The notes beneath the pieces are model-generated. The model saw nothing but the letters and a program-made list of their open reading frames with translations. It did not search any database and was not told the DNA's origin. From positions 62,001 through 126,000 of the forward strand of contig JAVLUZ010000716.1 in NCBI GenBank assembly GCA_036768485.1: DNA of 64,000 nt. The letters are read 5' to 3'. Below are positions 34,970-47,000 of the stretch, in pieces (position 1 is the first letter of the stretch; each line of letters starts with the position of its first letter). A program made the position numbers and the translations under genes. Source of the DNA: Mermis nigrescens. Lineage: Eukaryota > Nematoda > Enoplea > Mermithida > Mermithidae.

Positions 34970-35600
34970 GACTTTAAACTTAAAGAAAATGAAAAAGGTG
35001 GGATGTTGGTAAATTAAAACAAATTAAAAGGATATGATGAAACATTATTGTTGAGAATGGGACGATCACGTGCTATGTAATGACTCATCGATTAAAAGAT
35101 CAAAAGAGTTGGATGCTCGACTGATAACCTTGAAGCAATCCGATGTGATTGGATGATTTTTATTTGAGATATGTTTGTGAATAGCAGATAAGATATCACG
35201 CTGAATTGGCTTTCCTGTAGCAAATGAGATGCCAGTAAGCTCTGCAATTCTACTCCCAAAATGTCGGCGAGTTTCACCAATGTAACTAGCCATACAGCTA
35301 GAACACGTATACTTATATACTAAATTTGAGGGTAGATTAGCAGGTACAACAGCATCATTGTTCTTGAAAAACCGGCTGATACACATGACAGGTTTGTAAA
35401 CACACCTTACTCTAATCTGACGGTAAAATACAGATATAAGCTTTAGAATTCTGCTGCGTACATTGTAGCCATGCTCACCAGTGTAAGGCAAAACAAGAGA
35501 ATAGCAGAGTTTATCACACCCGACTTTTATGTCATCAATCTTATTATAAACCTTTGTCATAAAGATTAGCTTCCAGAAACACTTCAGTGGCATAAGGATT
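34970..35600 (-). pseudogene. Penelope-like retroelement, 3' fragment with GIY-YIG domain
   Basis: The minus-strand frame 35593-35066 (175 codons) contains RIRVRCVYKPVMCISRFFKN-like sequence, then NLVYKYTCSSCMASYIGETR and RHFGSRIAELTG, and later FDLLIDESLH. This is the order seen in the C-terminal part of Penelope-like elements: end of the RT thumb/linker, then a GIY-YIG (Uri-type) endonuclease with SYIGET, the R of GSRI and the E of ESL. Past the stop, another frame continues IARDRPILNNNVSSYPFNLF, the usual C-terminal tail, so the gene is frameshifted. The RT domain is absent because the copy is truncated near 35600. Non-LTR elements with GIY-YIG are a less likely alternative. Confidence 0.8.
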
Positions 35601-36050
35601 ATGTCATACCTATACTACATTGTGTGGTTCAACTCAAACTGTACAAACAAGAAGCCGCTTACCACCTAATCCGATTCCTAGCAAGTTTAGCGTTATTGTC
35701 ATAATATTTTTAAATTTTTCAATTGGCATCGGGTACCCGGGTAGGATCTTTTTTTACCCGGGTACCCGATACTCGGGCACCCGTGGGGTACCCTGTTTGC
35801 AGCTCTCAGGTGAGTCTAGAAACCTTCCATAAATTAGCGGATTTATTACGCTTTTACGCAGTTTTAACATTAGCGTAATTTCAAAAAGTTCGATTAATGC
35901 GAAAATTTTGGTGCACTGAAATTTTTAGATCGGGCTTACTCACCGAGACCCACCAATAAATTCATTTGTGGATTCAGGATTTTCTGACAGGTAGCGAGAC
36001 CCCAAATTCTCCTAATAGTGTCGAAAATTGTTCGAAAAATCCGTTCATTA
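35600..36050. other. No gene; short GGTACCC palindrome cluster
   Basis: 35725-35795 has repeated GGGTACCCGGGTA / ACCCGGGTACCCGATAC, resembling the GGGCCCGGGTACCC subterminal repeats of the hAT element ending at 40165. It may be an eroded relative. Nothing else is recognisable. Confidence 0.4.
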
Positions 36051-36055
36051 TGCAC

Positions 36056-36320
36056 ATATCGAGGGCTTACTTAGTGCTAAAATAGACTATCTGCAATATT
36101 TGAGGATTGAGTCTCCTGGCAGCCCCATGTGCATCAAGGATGCACCTTAAAGTGATTAAAAGGCCTATCTGTGAAAATTAAGGTTACCTTGTCCACATCT
36201 GTTAATTTTCACAGATAGGCCTTTTCAGCACTTTTGCATGCATCCCCGACGCACATGGAGCTGCCACAGGACGCAACCCTGAAAAATTGAGAAAGGCTTT
36301 TAGTGCTAAGACCTCGATAT
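36056..36320. mobile_element. Palindromic MITE, ~265 bp
   Basis: The arms pair along most of their length: AAAAGGCCTATCTGTGAAAA then TTAA against TTAATTTTCACAGATAGGCC then TTTT at the centre; CCCATGTGCATCAAGGATGC against GCATCCCCGACGCACATGG; ATCGAGGGCTTAC against CTAAGACCTCGAT at the ends. It could fold as one long hairpin. No ORF. Confidence 0.85.
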
Positions 36321-36732
36321 TGGTTCCTGCCGTCTTTTGATTGACAGAATCATTTGTGATGCAAAAAAATTAGAAATTTTCGAAAGTTTTATACGAAAAG
36401 CGCAAAATTAGAGCAAGAATCGACGCAAAACACCGGAAAATGCTCGAGAAATCATCGTGAACTAAAAAAATCCTTATTCTGTACATAAAATGAACTCTGA
36501 CGTAAAAATGTAATGTTTTTAGACTGTAATGAAAGTCAGTAAATGACATTAAAGATTACTAGGCGAAAAATTTAAAGAATGTGATAAAAGTTGCTAAAAT
36601 CGTCTCATCTGATTATCTATTGCGCCAAACTTTTTTTGACGACAGGGGGACTGCCCCATCCCCTCTTAATCGCGCTTGAATATCTGCACTGTTTACTGCT
36701 GTTCGTCAATTTAGGCGACCACTGACAGTCTC

Positions 36733-36901
36733 CAGGCACGTAGCTGACCGTCTTATTTTGCGGGGACCAACACCAATCTTGGGGGACTAAGCCCAAAAAG
36801 GCCCAAAATGACACAAATTAACGTTTAAAAAGTCATATTTTTCCGATTTCTCTGAATTTTAGGGGGTCCGGACCCCCCATTCCCCCACAGCTACGTGCCT
36901 G
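36733..36901. mobile_element. hAT-like MITE (CAGGCACGTAGCTG ends), 169 bp
   Basis: CAGGCACGTAGCTG and CAGCTACGTGCCTG are perfect 14-bp inverted repeats. Flanks ACAGTCTC and TTAGTCTC agree at 6 of 8. Confidence 0.85.
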
Positions 36902-37830
36902 TTAGTCTCAGATGTCCTGCCAAAAAAGTGATTGAATAAATGCATACATTCACATTTCTTTAAAAAATGCAGATCTTGAAAAATCTCCTGCTTATCTGTC
37001 TTCTGCCTGTCTGTCTGTCGCTTTCGAATTCGCAAGGACGATGGAGATTTGTTCTTTCCCAAAAATGTCCAAAAATTCAAAATTTTTACAACACTAGCTG
37101 ATATTGATTACGGCGGTTAGTTGACCGCGGGAGGTCGCAGACGCCAGCTGATGCATGAGTGCGTTTTATACATTAATATACCTTTGCGGTTTTGCGGTCA
37201 TTTTATTTTTAAATGCGCAAGTCTGCGGTGTCGGTCGCTTCACCTGCTCCAGTAGTTTTGTATCGCGGTCGCCTAATCGATCATTGAAGATAATTTTGGG
37301 AGAATAGACTGGAAATAATTAAGTCGTTTTCACAATTTTTCACTTAAAACGCTCTGACCGCATTTCGTCGCTCGATTTTTATTTTTTCTTACGTACGTAC
37401 AACGTGCATCCTTGATTCTCGTCCTCGTCGTCGATTTTTCGTTACCTTTGAAGGAGCTTGAGACAAAACTAGGCTTCGAAATCGTATCCGAGTAATGTAT
37501 TTGGGTTGCTTTTGAGAGGTGAAGTAGCGTTTGAGCCGTTTATCCCAAATTTTTCTACGTGCTGGATGGTCCAGAAATCAGTCCTCAGTTAAAATTGTAA
37601 ATCTGTAAGCGTATTAATCGATCGATTAAAAAAGTTTTTGACCAGATCACCAATGTGTCCATTGTAGTTTATCAAATTTTATAGCATTTGGTTCGTAAAA
37701 TAACACGTTTAATGCAATTTATTCAGGTCGTGTGATTCGATCCGGCCTGGTTGATTTGTAAGGTTTAGTACTTAGAACCAAACATGGGCATTGGCCTCTG
37801 GATCAAAAATGGGCTTGCGGACTTTGGGGG
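36902..37830. other. No recognisable gene
   Basis: 37090-37330 contains repeated GCGGTC / TTGCGGTCA words. The remainder is unremarkable AT-rich DNA. Confidence 0.35.
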
Positions 37831-37837
37831 TCTGGAC

Positions 37838-38140
37838 CATAGATGCATATCATGGCCGATCTTGGGGAGGAAGTCAGCCGATCTAAAGGAGGTCAAAAGG
37901 TGTCAAAATGACCACAAAACTGATATAAATGCTAAAATAGCCATAAGATTACCTTATTCATCAGTTTCTTCTCAATTTCAAGTACTTTGGAAGAATAATT
38001 TCCATTTTCATCGACTTCTATCAGAATCTGAAAGATCCCCGTCGTCAAAATCTATAGATCCTATAATTTAATTTTTGGTTCTTTTGGCAATTAGACCCCA
38101 TCGGAGCCCCAGCCCAGAATTTGATTACTGCCCAGGTATG
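37838..38140. mobile_element. hAT-like family B element with exact TSD
   Basis: Opens CATAGATGCATATCATGGCC and closes CTGCCCAGGTATG, with GTCTGGAC on both sides (37830-37837, 38141-38148). The right end is of family A type (CATACCTGGGCAG in complement) while the interior is family B, which ties the two families together. Confidence 0.88.
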
Positions 38141-38199
38141 GTCTGGACTTGGCCAGACATGTACGTGGGGGGGGGGGTTTAGGGTCTAGACGCCATAGA

Positions 38200-40165
38200 C
38201 AGTGATCGACCGGGCTCAAAAAATACCGGGCCCGGTCCCGGGCCCGGGCCCGGGCTTTGCTGCCGGGCTTGGTACCGGGCCCGGGCCCGGGCTTATATAC
38301 TAACAACATGCCTTGCTTCCAATATAATGTTATGCATAGGACACATATTTAGACTGATTTTAAATTTGTTATTTGTCAAACGCAAGGCTTACTGCTGTAT
38401 CAAGAAGATTTTTGAATTCTAAGCTCTGTTAATTATTCAATGTTTCTAAAAATAAATTAAGTAGTTAGCAAGGATTTTGGTAGCATTATTCAAGCAAGAA
38501 CAAAGTTTTTAATACAATAGCGCGCAATTCCATTATTAAAATGCATGTGCAACTAAACACGGTTTGAAAAAGCACAAGGTTTCATGTTGATATTTAAAGG
38601 AAATTGAACTTTAAATTTATGCATTCAGACAAAACAGCGACTAAGATATGGTCGGATAGAAGATTTGCTGTTTGGATTTTATAACTCAAACTATGGTGTA
38701 AATTGACGGCAATTGAAATTGTGTAGTGTATGGGATAGGACACATATTGAAGCCATAGGCGTAGCCAGGGGGCATTGGAGGCACATGCCCTAAAAATTTT
38801 TCAGAAATTTTGTTGTTTTTTCGAGTGTAATAATTGTGTCCAGAAAATCGAGTTAAAAAAGTTAAGAACGTCAAAAATTTTCCGGCGCTTCGCGCCGAGT
38901 CTATACTATATTTATTGTTGCTTTGTTTGTCTTTCTTTACAAGGACAGGACACATAATCCTATTTTGAATGAAAGGGATGGCCAAATTTTCTTATGTTTT
39001 CGCGCATTTTCTGTTTTCTGAATTATATCTTGTTAATAAGAAGGCCATAAATGGGCCTGAAAACGATAAGAACAAAATTGTCATTGATACATCTTTTTAT
39101 GTCTTATTGGCAGCACCATTTGCTGCGCTTTATACTTAGCAGAGGTCGAAAAGCGCATTTCAGCTCAGAAATCTTGTACAATGTAGGACTTCATCAATTT
39201 TAAGTGTTTTAGGCTTAATTAAGAACCGAGATTTGGCCAATTTTGCGAAAATTTTAGCGATAGTATGTAACATTAATGTGCTTTTTTACGAAATTTTCTA
39301 GGGGGCGATTGAGCGCGCCACCGCAGCCCCCTCCCCGCCGTAAAATCTCGTTGTACATGTGCATGTTGATATTTTTGGAGGACGAAAAGGAAAAAGGTTT
39401 CGCCGAAATTAATTTGTCTGTTCTGTATGATTTTAGCGGTATAAATTGTGTTTAAAGAGCTAGAACGTCAAAATTTTCCGGCGCATGGCGCTGCTGGTTA
39501 TTGTTCTTTCTTTTTGTAAAGCTTCAGCATTGCGTTTAATAGCCTAAATCAGGCAAAATATCACAGGATATTAGTATTCACAGGCTACAAAATGTTAAGG
39601 ACAGTAAAAGATTACTAAATTCCTTGGTGCTTTGCGCCTCTTATGATTTCCGAACTGTTTGTCAATAGACCGTAAATTCTACATGAAAACGGTAAAAATT
39701 TCAAAATTTCCGGCGTTTTTGCGCTGATTAACATTTTTGTATTTCTGATTGTCAGAAAGCCATAAATTAGCTAGGCTACACTACTAAAGGTCGAAAAACT
39801 CAATTTTATCATAGGTACATAACGTTACTAATATTCAATGCAAAATTAGTCTTAAAAATTTTTTTTGTATGCCCCCCGAACCCAAATCCTGGCTGCGCCT
39901 CTGATTGAAGCGTTGTATAGAAGATGAATGCACATATGAAGTTGACAAGTATATGATAATGAGCAGGTGGGCAGAAGTAAGGCAAATGGATTTAAATAGA
40001 ATCACAGGCTAGCAAATTCGTAAGAAATACGGACAACAGCTGAAATAGTAAACGTCTAAAATATTAACGATAATTATTTGAGGCCCGGTTGAGGCCCGGT
40101 TGAGGCCCGGTGGTTCTCAGCCAGGCCCGGGCCCGGTCCGGGCCCGGGTACCCGGTCGATCACTG
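38200..40165. mobile_element. Non-autonomous hAT element with GGGCCC subterminal repeats
   Basis: Ends CAGTGATCGACCGGG and CCCGGTCGATCACTG; exact 8-bp duplication GCCATAGA (38192-38199, 40166-40173). Both subterminal zones are runs of CCCGGGCCCGGGCC and GGGTACC palindromes, unlike the AT-rich core. It contains a second complete hAT-like element (38754-39903). A detached end of the same family (CCCGGTCGATCACTGG) is at 58150-58164. No transposase. Confidence 0.92.
38754..39903. mobile_element. hAT-like element nested in the CAGTGATCGACC element
   Basis: Ends CATAGGCGTAGCCAGGGGG and CCTGGCTGCGCCTCTG with an exact duplication ATTGAAGC (38746-38753, 39904-39911). The core repeats TTTCCGGCGCTTCGCGCCG-type palindromes at 38880, 39478, 39630 and 39712 with a loosely tandem layout. 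No ORF of interest. Confidence 0.9.
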
Positions 40166-40739
40166 GCCATAGACCCTCAAAATGGAAAAATGGGAAATTT
40201 TTGGGATAATGAGGCAAAATGAAGGCCAAATGGATGAAGAAATTTCCTACAAAAGTGTTTGTGACATTGACCAGAAACTGTGGCATAACGCAGTTTTAAG
40301 GCTATAGCGACTATACCCGTTTTCAGGTCATTTTGGCCCAAAATATTGCACTACCTTACCCCCTCCAGACCGGCTGACCCGATAGGCCAAGCTGCGCATC
40401 TTGGACTGTACCTTCCCTCCCCAGAATTAAATTTTCGTTAAATTCTTCTAGTTTTTGTCGTGATTTTTGGATTCCAGTGAATGTCGAATTAAATATTCGC
40501 TCAGCTAGTCCCCACATAGTCAAGTCAATGCAGCTCAGTACTGTCTTCGTTGTCATAGGTTAGCATAGGCGTACGTTAATGGAAACTTTCTTGCAGACTT
40601 CTTTCAAAAGCTCTGATCGGTTGGTGTTTTCTGTCCTCCGCTATCGCTCAATTTATTATCGTCGACGAAAATATCTTCGCCTGAATTAACCAATAATATC
40701 ACGAGCATCGAAGCGAATTTCGTCAATAAACGACGCAGA

Positions 40740-41067
40740 ATGAACGCGACGAACGGCGCCGCAGCGTACATCGATAACGGCGACAACCGCTGCGAAACGA
40801 TTTTTGTTGACCGCTGCGAAATCTACGCCGGCGGCGACTGCAGCGGAATGACGTTAGCTACGTCGCGCGACGACGAAAGTCGTTGTATGATCGACGTTGT
40901 CAACGACAACGGCGACGCGAGCGACGTGACGGCGGTTGGCGTCGATTTCGCGGACGTCAAATCGTCAACGTTGTCGTCGGCTTACCCGAACGTTTTCGGC
41001 TCATTTTGCATTGAGAAAACGTCAGCGACGCCGTATACAGATGCGACTAATTGCAAGAAGTCGAAAG
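40740..41067 (+). CDS. Sox: Sox exon 1 (N-terminal acidic region)
   Basis: Starts MNATNGAAAYIDNGDN and ends CKKSK plus one base, with donor G|GTAAGAGC. It encodes 109 residues rich in Asp, Ala, Thr and Ser with several Cys, and no recognised domain. The ATG is the first in a frame open for 42 codons upstream, so an upstream exon cannot be excluded. A MITE begins only 8 nt inside the following intron. Confidence 0.85.
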
Positions 41068-44000
41068 GTAAGAGCCATACACGTAACGGGGGTGCGGGAT
41101 TCCCCCATCCAAATTTGGGTGCCCCTGTTTTCGGGCGTTTTTGGCCAGAAATGAAGGTCATTTACCCCCTCCCTTTCCCTTCCGAAAATGACCGGGGACC
41201 CTAACCCTAAATTATAGAGCCGTTGCACGTATGTCTATACGTGTTATATGAACTCATAATAATAATTTTATTAGAATTAGTGAATAAAATAATGAAAAAT
41301 AAAATTAATAACATTAAAATAAATAAAAATTGAATAATCGTAAAAATTTCAATATACTAATGAAATATCAATTTTCACTGAGCTAGTTTATTTTTTCCGG
41401 AGTCGGAATTTCGAGGACAATTCTTCCCCGTCCCCCGGGGCGTTGTAAGTCGAAAGGGAGGAGCGATCTCTTTGCCTCACTTCAATCGAGTGCATCTGAA
41501 ATAAGCCAAATTATGCCTTGACTTAGGTTTTTTAACGACATTTGACCATCATTTGTCGTGGTTCATCGCATTTTTCCTATCGTACTTATCAGACATGCAC
41601 AGCATAGAAATTCTGGGGAGGGGGTCGAAATATTAAAGTACCTTTCTTGGGCCTAAAAATTGCAGGTACGCGTCAAAAACATCGTTTTTTCGACGTTTCT
41701 CACGATGCTCCATCTTTCTAAAGCACAAAAACATAGAAAAACTCGAAAAAAATCAAAAAGTCGTACAAATTGAAACAAAATATAGTCAAAACATGAGTAT
41801 ATGGCGCGAAGCGCGGTAAATATGACACTTTTGAGCAAATAGACAGCCAAGAACGCTTAAAAAGACCTTTTTTACGAATTTTCCGGATATATTTTGGGAA
41901 CTTTCGAAAAATTGCCAATTTTGGGGATTTCAGAGGGTATTAACACGAGTATTAACACCAAGCGTACTTTTGCGTCAAAAATAATTTTTGGGCTAAAAAG
42001 ATTGCTCGGTTTTTGCAACGATTTCAGAGGCATCGAATGCAACGATTCCAGCTTAGTTTATCCACTTATGTGACTAAAAATGTTCAAAATATATGGCGCT
42101 TAGTATGAATTATTTATCATTTTTTACATTCTGCTGTCGAGTTTAGACTAAAATTATTAAATTTAGGAATCACAAGCCCTTTTTTCGCAATAAATCTTCG
42201 AAAATTTCGCTTTTTATAAAAAATTAAATATTTTAAATTATAAAATCAGCCATTTACGCGTGATATTACGTTTCCCGCTGATTTCGGCTTTTAATTTTGT
42301 ATTTTTTTAGAAGAATATTTGGGTTCTCCGAAATTTCTCGAAAAATGAGATTACTTACGTAGATAGTCTAATGTTTCTAAATATTGATAAACGTATCGAA
42401 ACGATATTAAAAATGAAATATTTATAAACTTTTATAAAAATATAATATTACTGTATATTTGATTTAAAAAATGAATTTTCACAATTGTCGTATTTCATTA
42501 TTCGAAAGAAAAATGCATTAAGAACATTGAAAATGCCAATGTACAAATATTTACAATATATAAGGTGGTCCAATAAAAAGTGTCCACGAATTCTCCTGCA
42601 TAAATTTCGCTCTTCTTGACGTTCTTGATGTCTTCCTAATTTGTTGATTTAGATTGTTGAAATTCGCTAAATGCAAGAAAACTTTGTAAACTCAACTTTT
42701 TTTGACGAATACAAACGAAATTGAAGTGTGACATCAAGAAAACTCACAAAACTTGGCCAAAAATAACAAAATTGAAATTCTGAGTCTGTGAACAATAAGC
42801 AAAATGTAAAGGCGCTTCTATGGCTATTTTAACAGAGACATTTTATGTTTGATGTTTCAAGCATAGATTTACTAAGACCCACTTTAAATTGCCTAAAAAC
42901 TTATAGTATTTATAAAAGTAACTCTCAGATAAAGCTTACTAGTTTGTTGAGCTATGTTTGGTCTTTCATGAAACGTATGTCGTTGTGTCATATGCCTGAC
43001 ACAGCTATAGTTATGATCAAAACATTTTTTACCCTTTTTATAGGCTACCCTATAATACCTAAATGGTACCTAAATCAAGAACGCTTTAATATTTACAACT
43101 TTTCGAATTTTTCCCGCCCTCCTTGTTGACATTGAAAGAGAGCTTGATGAGATGTTCCAAGATTGGGTTTTTGGCCTCACAAAACGTGCACAATGTGGGA
43201 ATTCTGGGATTGAAATCAGAAATTTTTCTCACGTGCCTTTTCGGGCTAAGAAACGATAGTTATGCGTCAAAGAGGCTATGTTTGGCGTTTCTGACGTTGC
43301 ACTAGAAGATCCAAATATTACAAACTATCGGAAACTATGAAGAAATAGGATAAATTTAACAAAATATAGTGAAAAAATGGTTAAGGACTCGAAGCAACAG
43401 AAATTTGATAATTTTGAGTCAGACGATCGCTAAAAACGCTTAAAACAGCACGGGAGGGTATAAAAAATTTATGGGGAAGATTCTTCTTGGGCGGATTGAA
43501 AACCCGCAGAGCCTCCAAGATAATATATGGCCCCTAAAATCAATTTTTCGGCACTTTCTGTGTCATTCGAATTTTTCAACCCCTCCCCCCAACCCCCACT
43601 TATTAAACCCCGCTGAATTTCGGCTCTGTCCATTTGCCCGCGTATGACTGTAATTTAGAAGATCACATAAAACGACCTATGAATTCGTTCATGGTTTGGT
43701 CGCAAGCGGCTCGCAAAACGATGTGTCAGCGCCATCCGGACATGCACAACGCCGAAATAAGCCGGCATTTGGGAAAAATGTGGCGAGACATGACCGACGA
43801 GGAGAAAAAGCCGTTCGTCGACGAGGCGGATCGACTGAAAGTATTGCACGGCAGCCAATTTCCCGGCTACAAGTATCAGCCGCGTAAAAAACCGACCAGA
43901 ATGAAGAAATCAAGTCCGCCGGATGAACCATTCAACGTACGTAATATCAACGTCGCGAACAATGATCCGGCGCAAGGGTTCGATTCCGACCACCGGTAAA

Positions 44001-47000
44001 TTATTTTAAAATTTTTTTCCATTCCTCGGATCGCAGAAAACATTATTGGGCGTATTCGCACGTTGTAGGCATACAGGATCTTGGGGGTTAAATGAGGGGG
44101 CGTCTCACCCCCAAAAAAATTTCATCCTCCCCCACAAAAAATTTTTTTTCACTAGCCAGGATTGACTATTTTTCGAAAATTCCAGAAAATATCAGAAAAT
44201 TCGTAGAAATTGTGCTTTTTTAAAAGCGTTCTTAGCTATCTATTCGCTCAAAAGCGTCAAATCTTCGGCGCTTCGCGCCATATATTAATTGTTTTGACTC
44301 TATTTTGTTCAATTGTCCTAGAAAGAGAACATCGTCCGAAACGCCGAACGCGCAACCACCATTTTCGGACCCAAAAAGGCACTTTAAAATTTCACCTTCC
44401 CCAGATTTCCTACGGCGTGCGTGTCTGGTTGCAGGGCATTTATCTAATCACTCCCGTGTTGGTCAGAAAAAGTTTTCCGAATATAAATAACATGTTTTAG
44501 CATAAAATTAATACGTATCATCAGCGTAATCACTTAATTTAATTTTATCGTTTACTAATGAAATTCCGCATCCATCCGGATTATTTCTTATTTTAATACA
44601 AAAAAGTTCCGTTAGCCAATATGTATAAAATTGACGATAAGTGGACAACATTGCCTTAGCGGAGATTTGAAATATTCTGAGGTTTTTTTATCAAATATTT
44701 CATTCTATCACATTTTGATCAGCTTGTAAAATCAAGCCTGAACGTTTTTTGTCGTTAACTGCCAATATAGGCAAAAATATCGCACAAATTTCATCTCTTA
44801 TTTTCCCCCGGCGGAACTGCTCACGTCTGACTAGAATTAATCAGTTGAGGAGAAACTAGCTTTACTCAATTATGCGAAAGTTTTGTGAAAAATTTTCTGT
44901 TTTTCAATTAGAGAAATCTGTTTGCGTCATGAAGAGAAGGGGCGCTTAACAAAAAATTACAGAGTGAGTTAGTATAAGAAATTAATTAACATTACACACT
45001 TTACAGTAATACAAAGAAAGGTTGTCAAGGTCGATGTATGGAAAAAATAATATTCTGAGTAGCTAAATTCGCATTTTTTCAAAATTTTATCGAGTAACAA
45101 ATCCTTTATTTAAGCCATAATATCATTACAATGAATACGTTCCACCAATGAAATATAAAATATGGCATAAATAAATACGTCTTGTCTCAGTTTATGATCA
45201 ATTTCACGCACTTTCAAGAAACTATTCCATTTTCGTTAATTTTGGTCGTTATTTTGCCTCATTTTTCCCAAAAGCATATCCCACTTTTCAATTGTGGACG
45301 GTCTGGATTTTAAACACTCAAGCGCCTGTCTGATGGCGACCCGACCAGTCATGCACGGGGAGGGGGTTGGGGATCTAGAGCCCCAGAATGGAGAAATGGG
45401 AAAGTTTCTGGGGAAAATTAGGCAAAATGAAGAAAAAATAGATGGAAGTTGAAAATTTTCTTCATTAGTACTGACCAGAAATTGTGGGATAATGTAGTTG
45501 AGGCTATTCTAGCGTTTTTAACATATTTGCCAGTAGTTGCGGTCATTTTGGCCCAAAAATGCTCAATTTTCGAACCCATCGAGATCGGCTGATCTCCCCA
45601 GATCGGCCATGATGTGCATCTATGATTATGACCCATCTTTAACTGTGCAGCTCTGTGAGCCGCACCTGATACATATACTCACCGGGTGCCTGCATTACTC
45701 GATTTCCAGTTGATCCTCCCAGGAAAGCTCAAATAATCGTTAAACGTATGAATGTTTCGCATTTTTGCAATACCGTAACCGATCTTTCAGACGCGTTTCG
45801 AGCTTTGGCCCTGGAGCCAAAATTCGGCCAGTCGCGCCCCATCCGCTACCGGGTGTTCCTCTCAACGTCCCATCGCCCGTTTTCCCATGGACTCCGTGGT
45901 CGTCGTGCCGTGCCAACATGTCGCTGGCATCGACCACTGTCGAATCGCCGGGTCTTTACCCACTAATACCGTGCAATAATACCCCGATTCCGAATAATTC
46001 GATCTCTTACCCTCCTCCCAAGATGATCCCAATGCCCGACTACTACAGATGCAACACTTCTTTACATAACGATTGTTGTAAACCCGACGACCGCGTGGGC
46101 TACGATAATAGTTCGACGATAAGCGACAACGGTCCGGGGACGGAATGGCTATCGCCCAACGGATCAGAAACGGAAGCGCCCTTAAATCCGGTCCAGCAAA
46201 TTTCGGCTAGTATCATCGATGGGGCCAAAATGGCCCAACACTACGATTTAACCGGGGTCCTTCCCGTTTACTGCTCGTCCGGCATTTGTTCGTGGCCCCT
46301 GTTGGCCCGCCCGATTCCCGGATCCGGCGGCGGCGCTGCCGGACCGGCGCCCCGACACGGTTCGGCTTTCGCCGTTCCTCACAACGACGGGCCGACGAAT
46401 TTCGGCCAAAAATTTACGGTCGAAAACACCCAAAGTTGGGCCGAAAACCCCCAAAATGGACCCACGCCGCAAACTGAAACGACGCTCGGATTTCTAAACG
46501 GAACAAAAGAACGATTTGACGAAACGCTGACGAATTCGTCGGCGGTTCAGTGGCCGCTGCCGTCGGCGGTCGCTTCTTATCAGCGACGTCATCAGAGTTC
46601 CGAATCAGGCTACGATACGACCAATTCGGGTTGTTCGGGATCGTCGTTGAACGATAAAGATGAATCGTTCGAACCATCGCCGCAGGTATATTCTAGGTGG
46701 CCCAGAAAACACTACCCACGTTTTATATCATAGCTTCGGAACCACGGCGGCTAGGCACAAATGTTTTTTGGCTTAAGTTGATTTGGGGGGGCACGCCGCC
46801 TATCATAAAAGTGGTCCAATGAGAACTATAGCGAGCGCGGAATTATTTATACGTCGAGTCGGCCAACTATTTGACCTCAGCGACGCATTGATTACCAACG
46901 GTTCGTTACAGTAACCTTGCCTACTAGCGATTAAAATTTAAAATGCTTACTTTTAAGGGTTAAATTTGATTTAAATAATTTCGCGATATTTGGACTCCTC

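Larger units (their letters stand above)
38154..40400. mobile_element. Family B repeat split by a hAT insertion
   Basis: CAGACATGTACGTGG through GGGTCTAGAC (38154-38199) resumes after the insertion as CCATAGACCCTCAAAATGGA and runs through GAAACTGTGGCATAACGCAG and CAAGCTGCGCATCTTGG to about 40400. Confidence 0.7.

Noticed and set aside
41195..41215. CCCTAACCCTAAATT as telomeric repeat
   Set aside because: Only two units inside a MITE; not a telomere.
43655..43931. Minus-strand and shifted ORFs over the HMG-box exon
   Set aside because: Shadows of the Sox exon.
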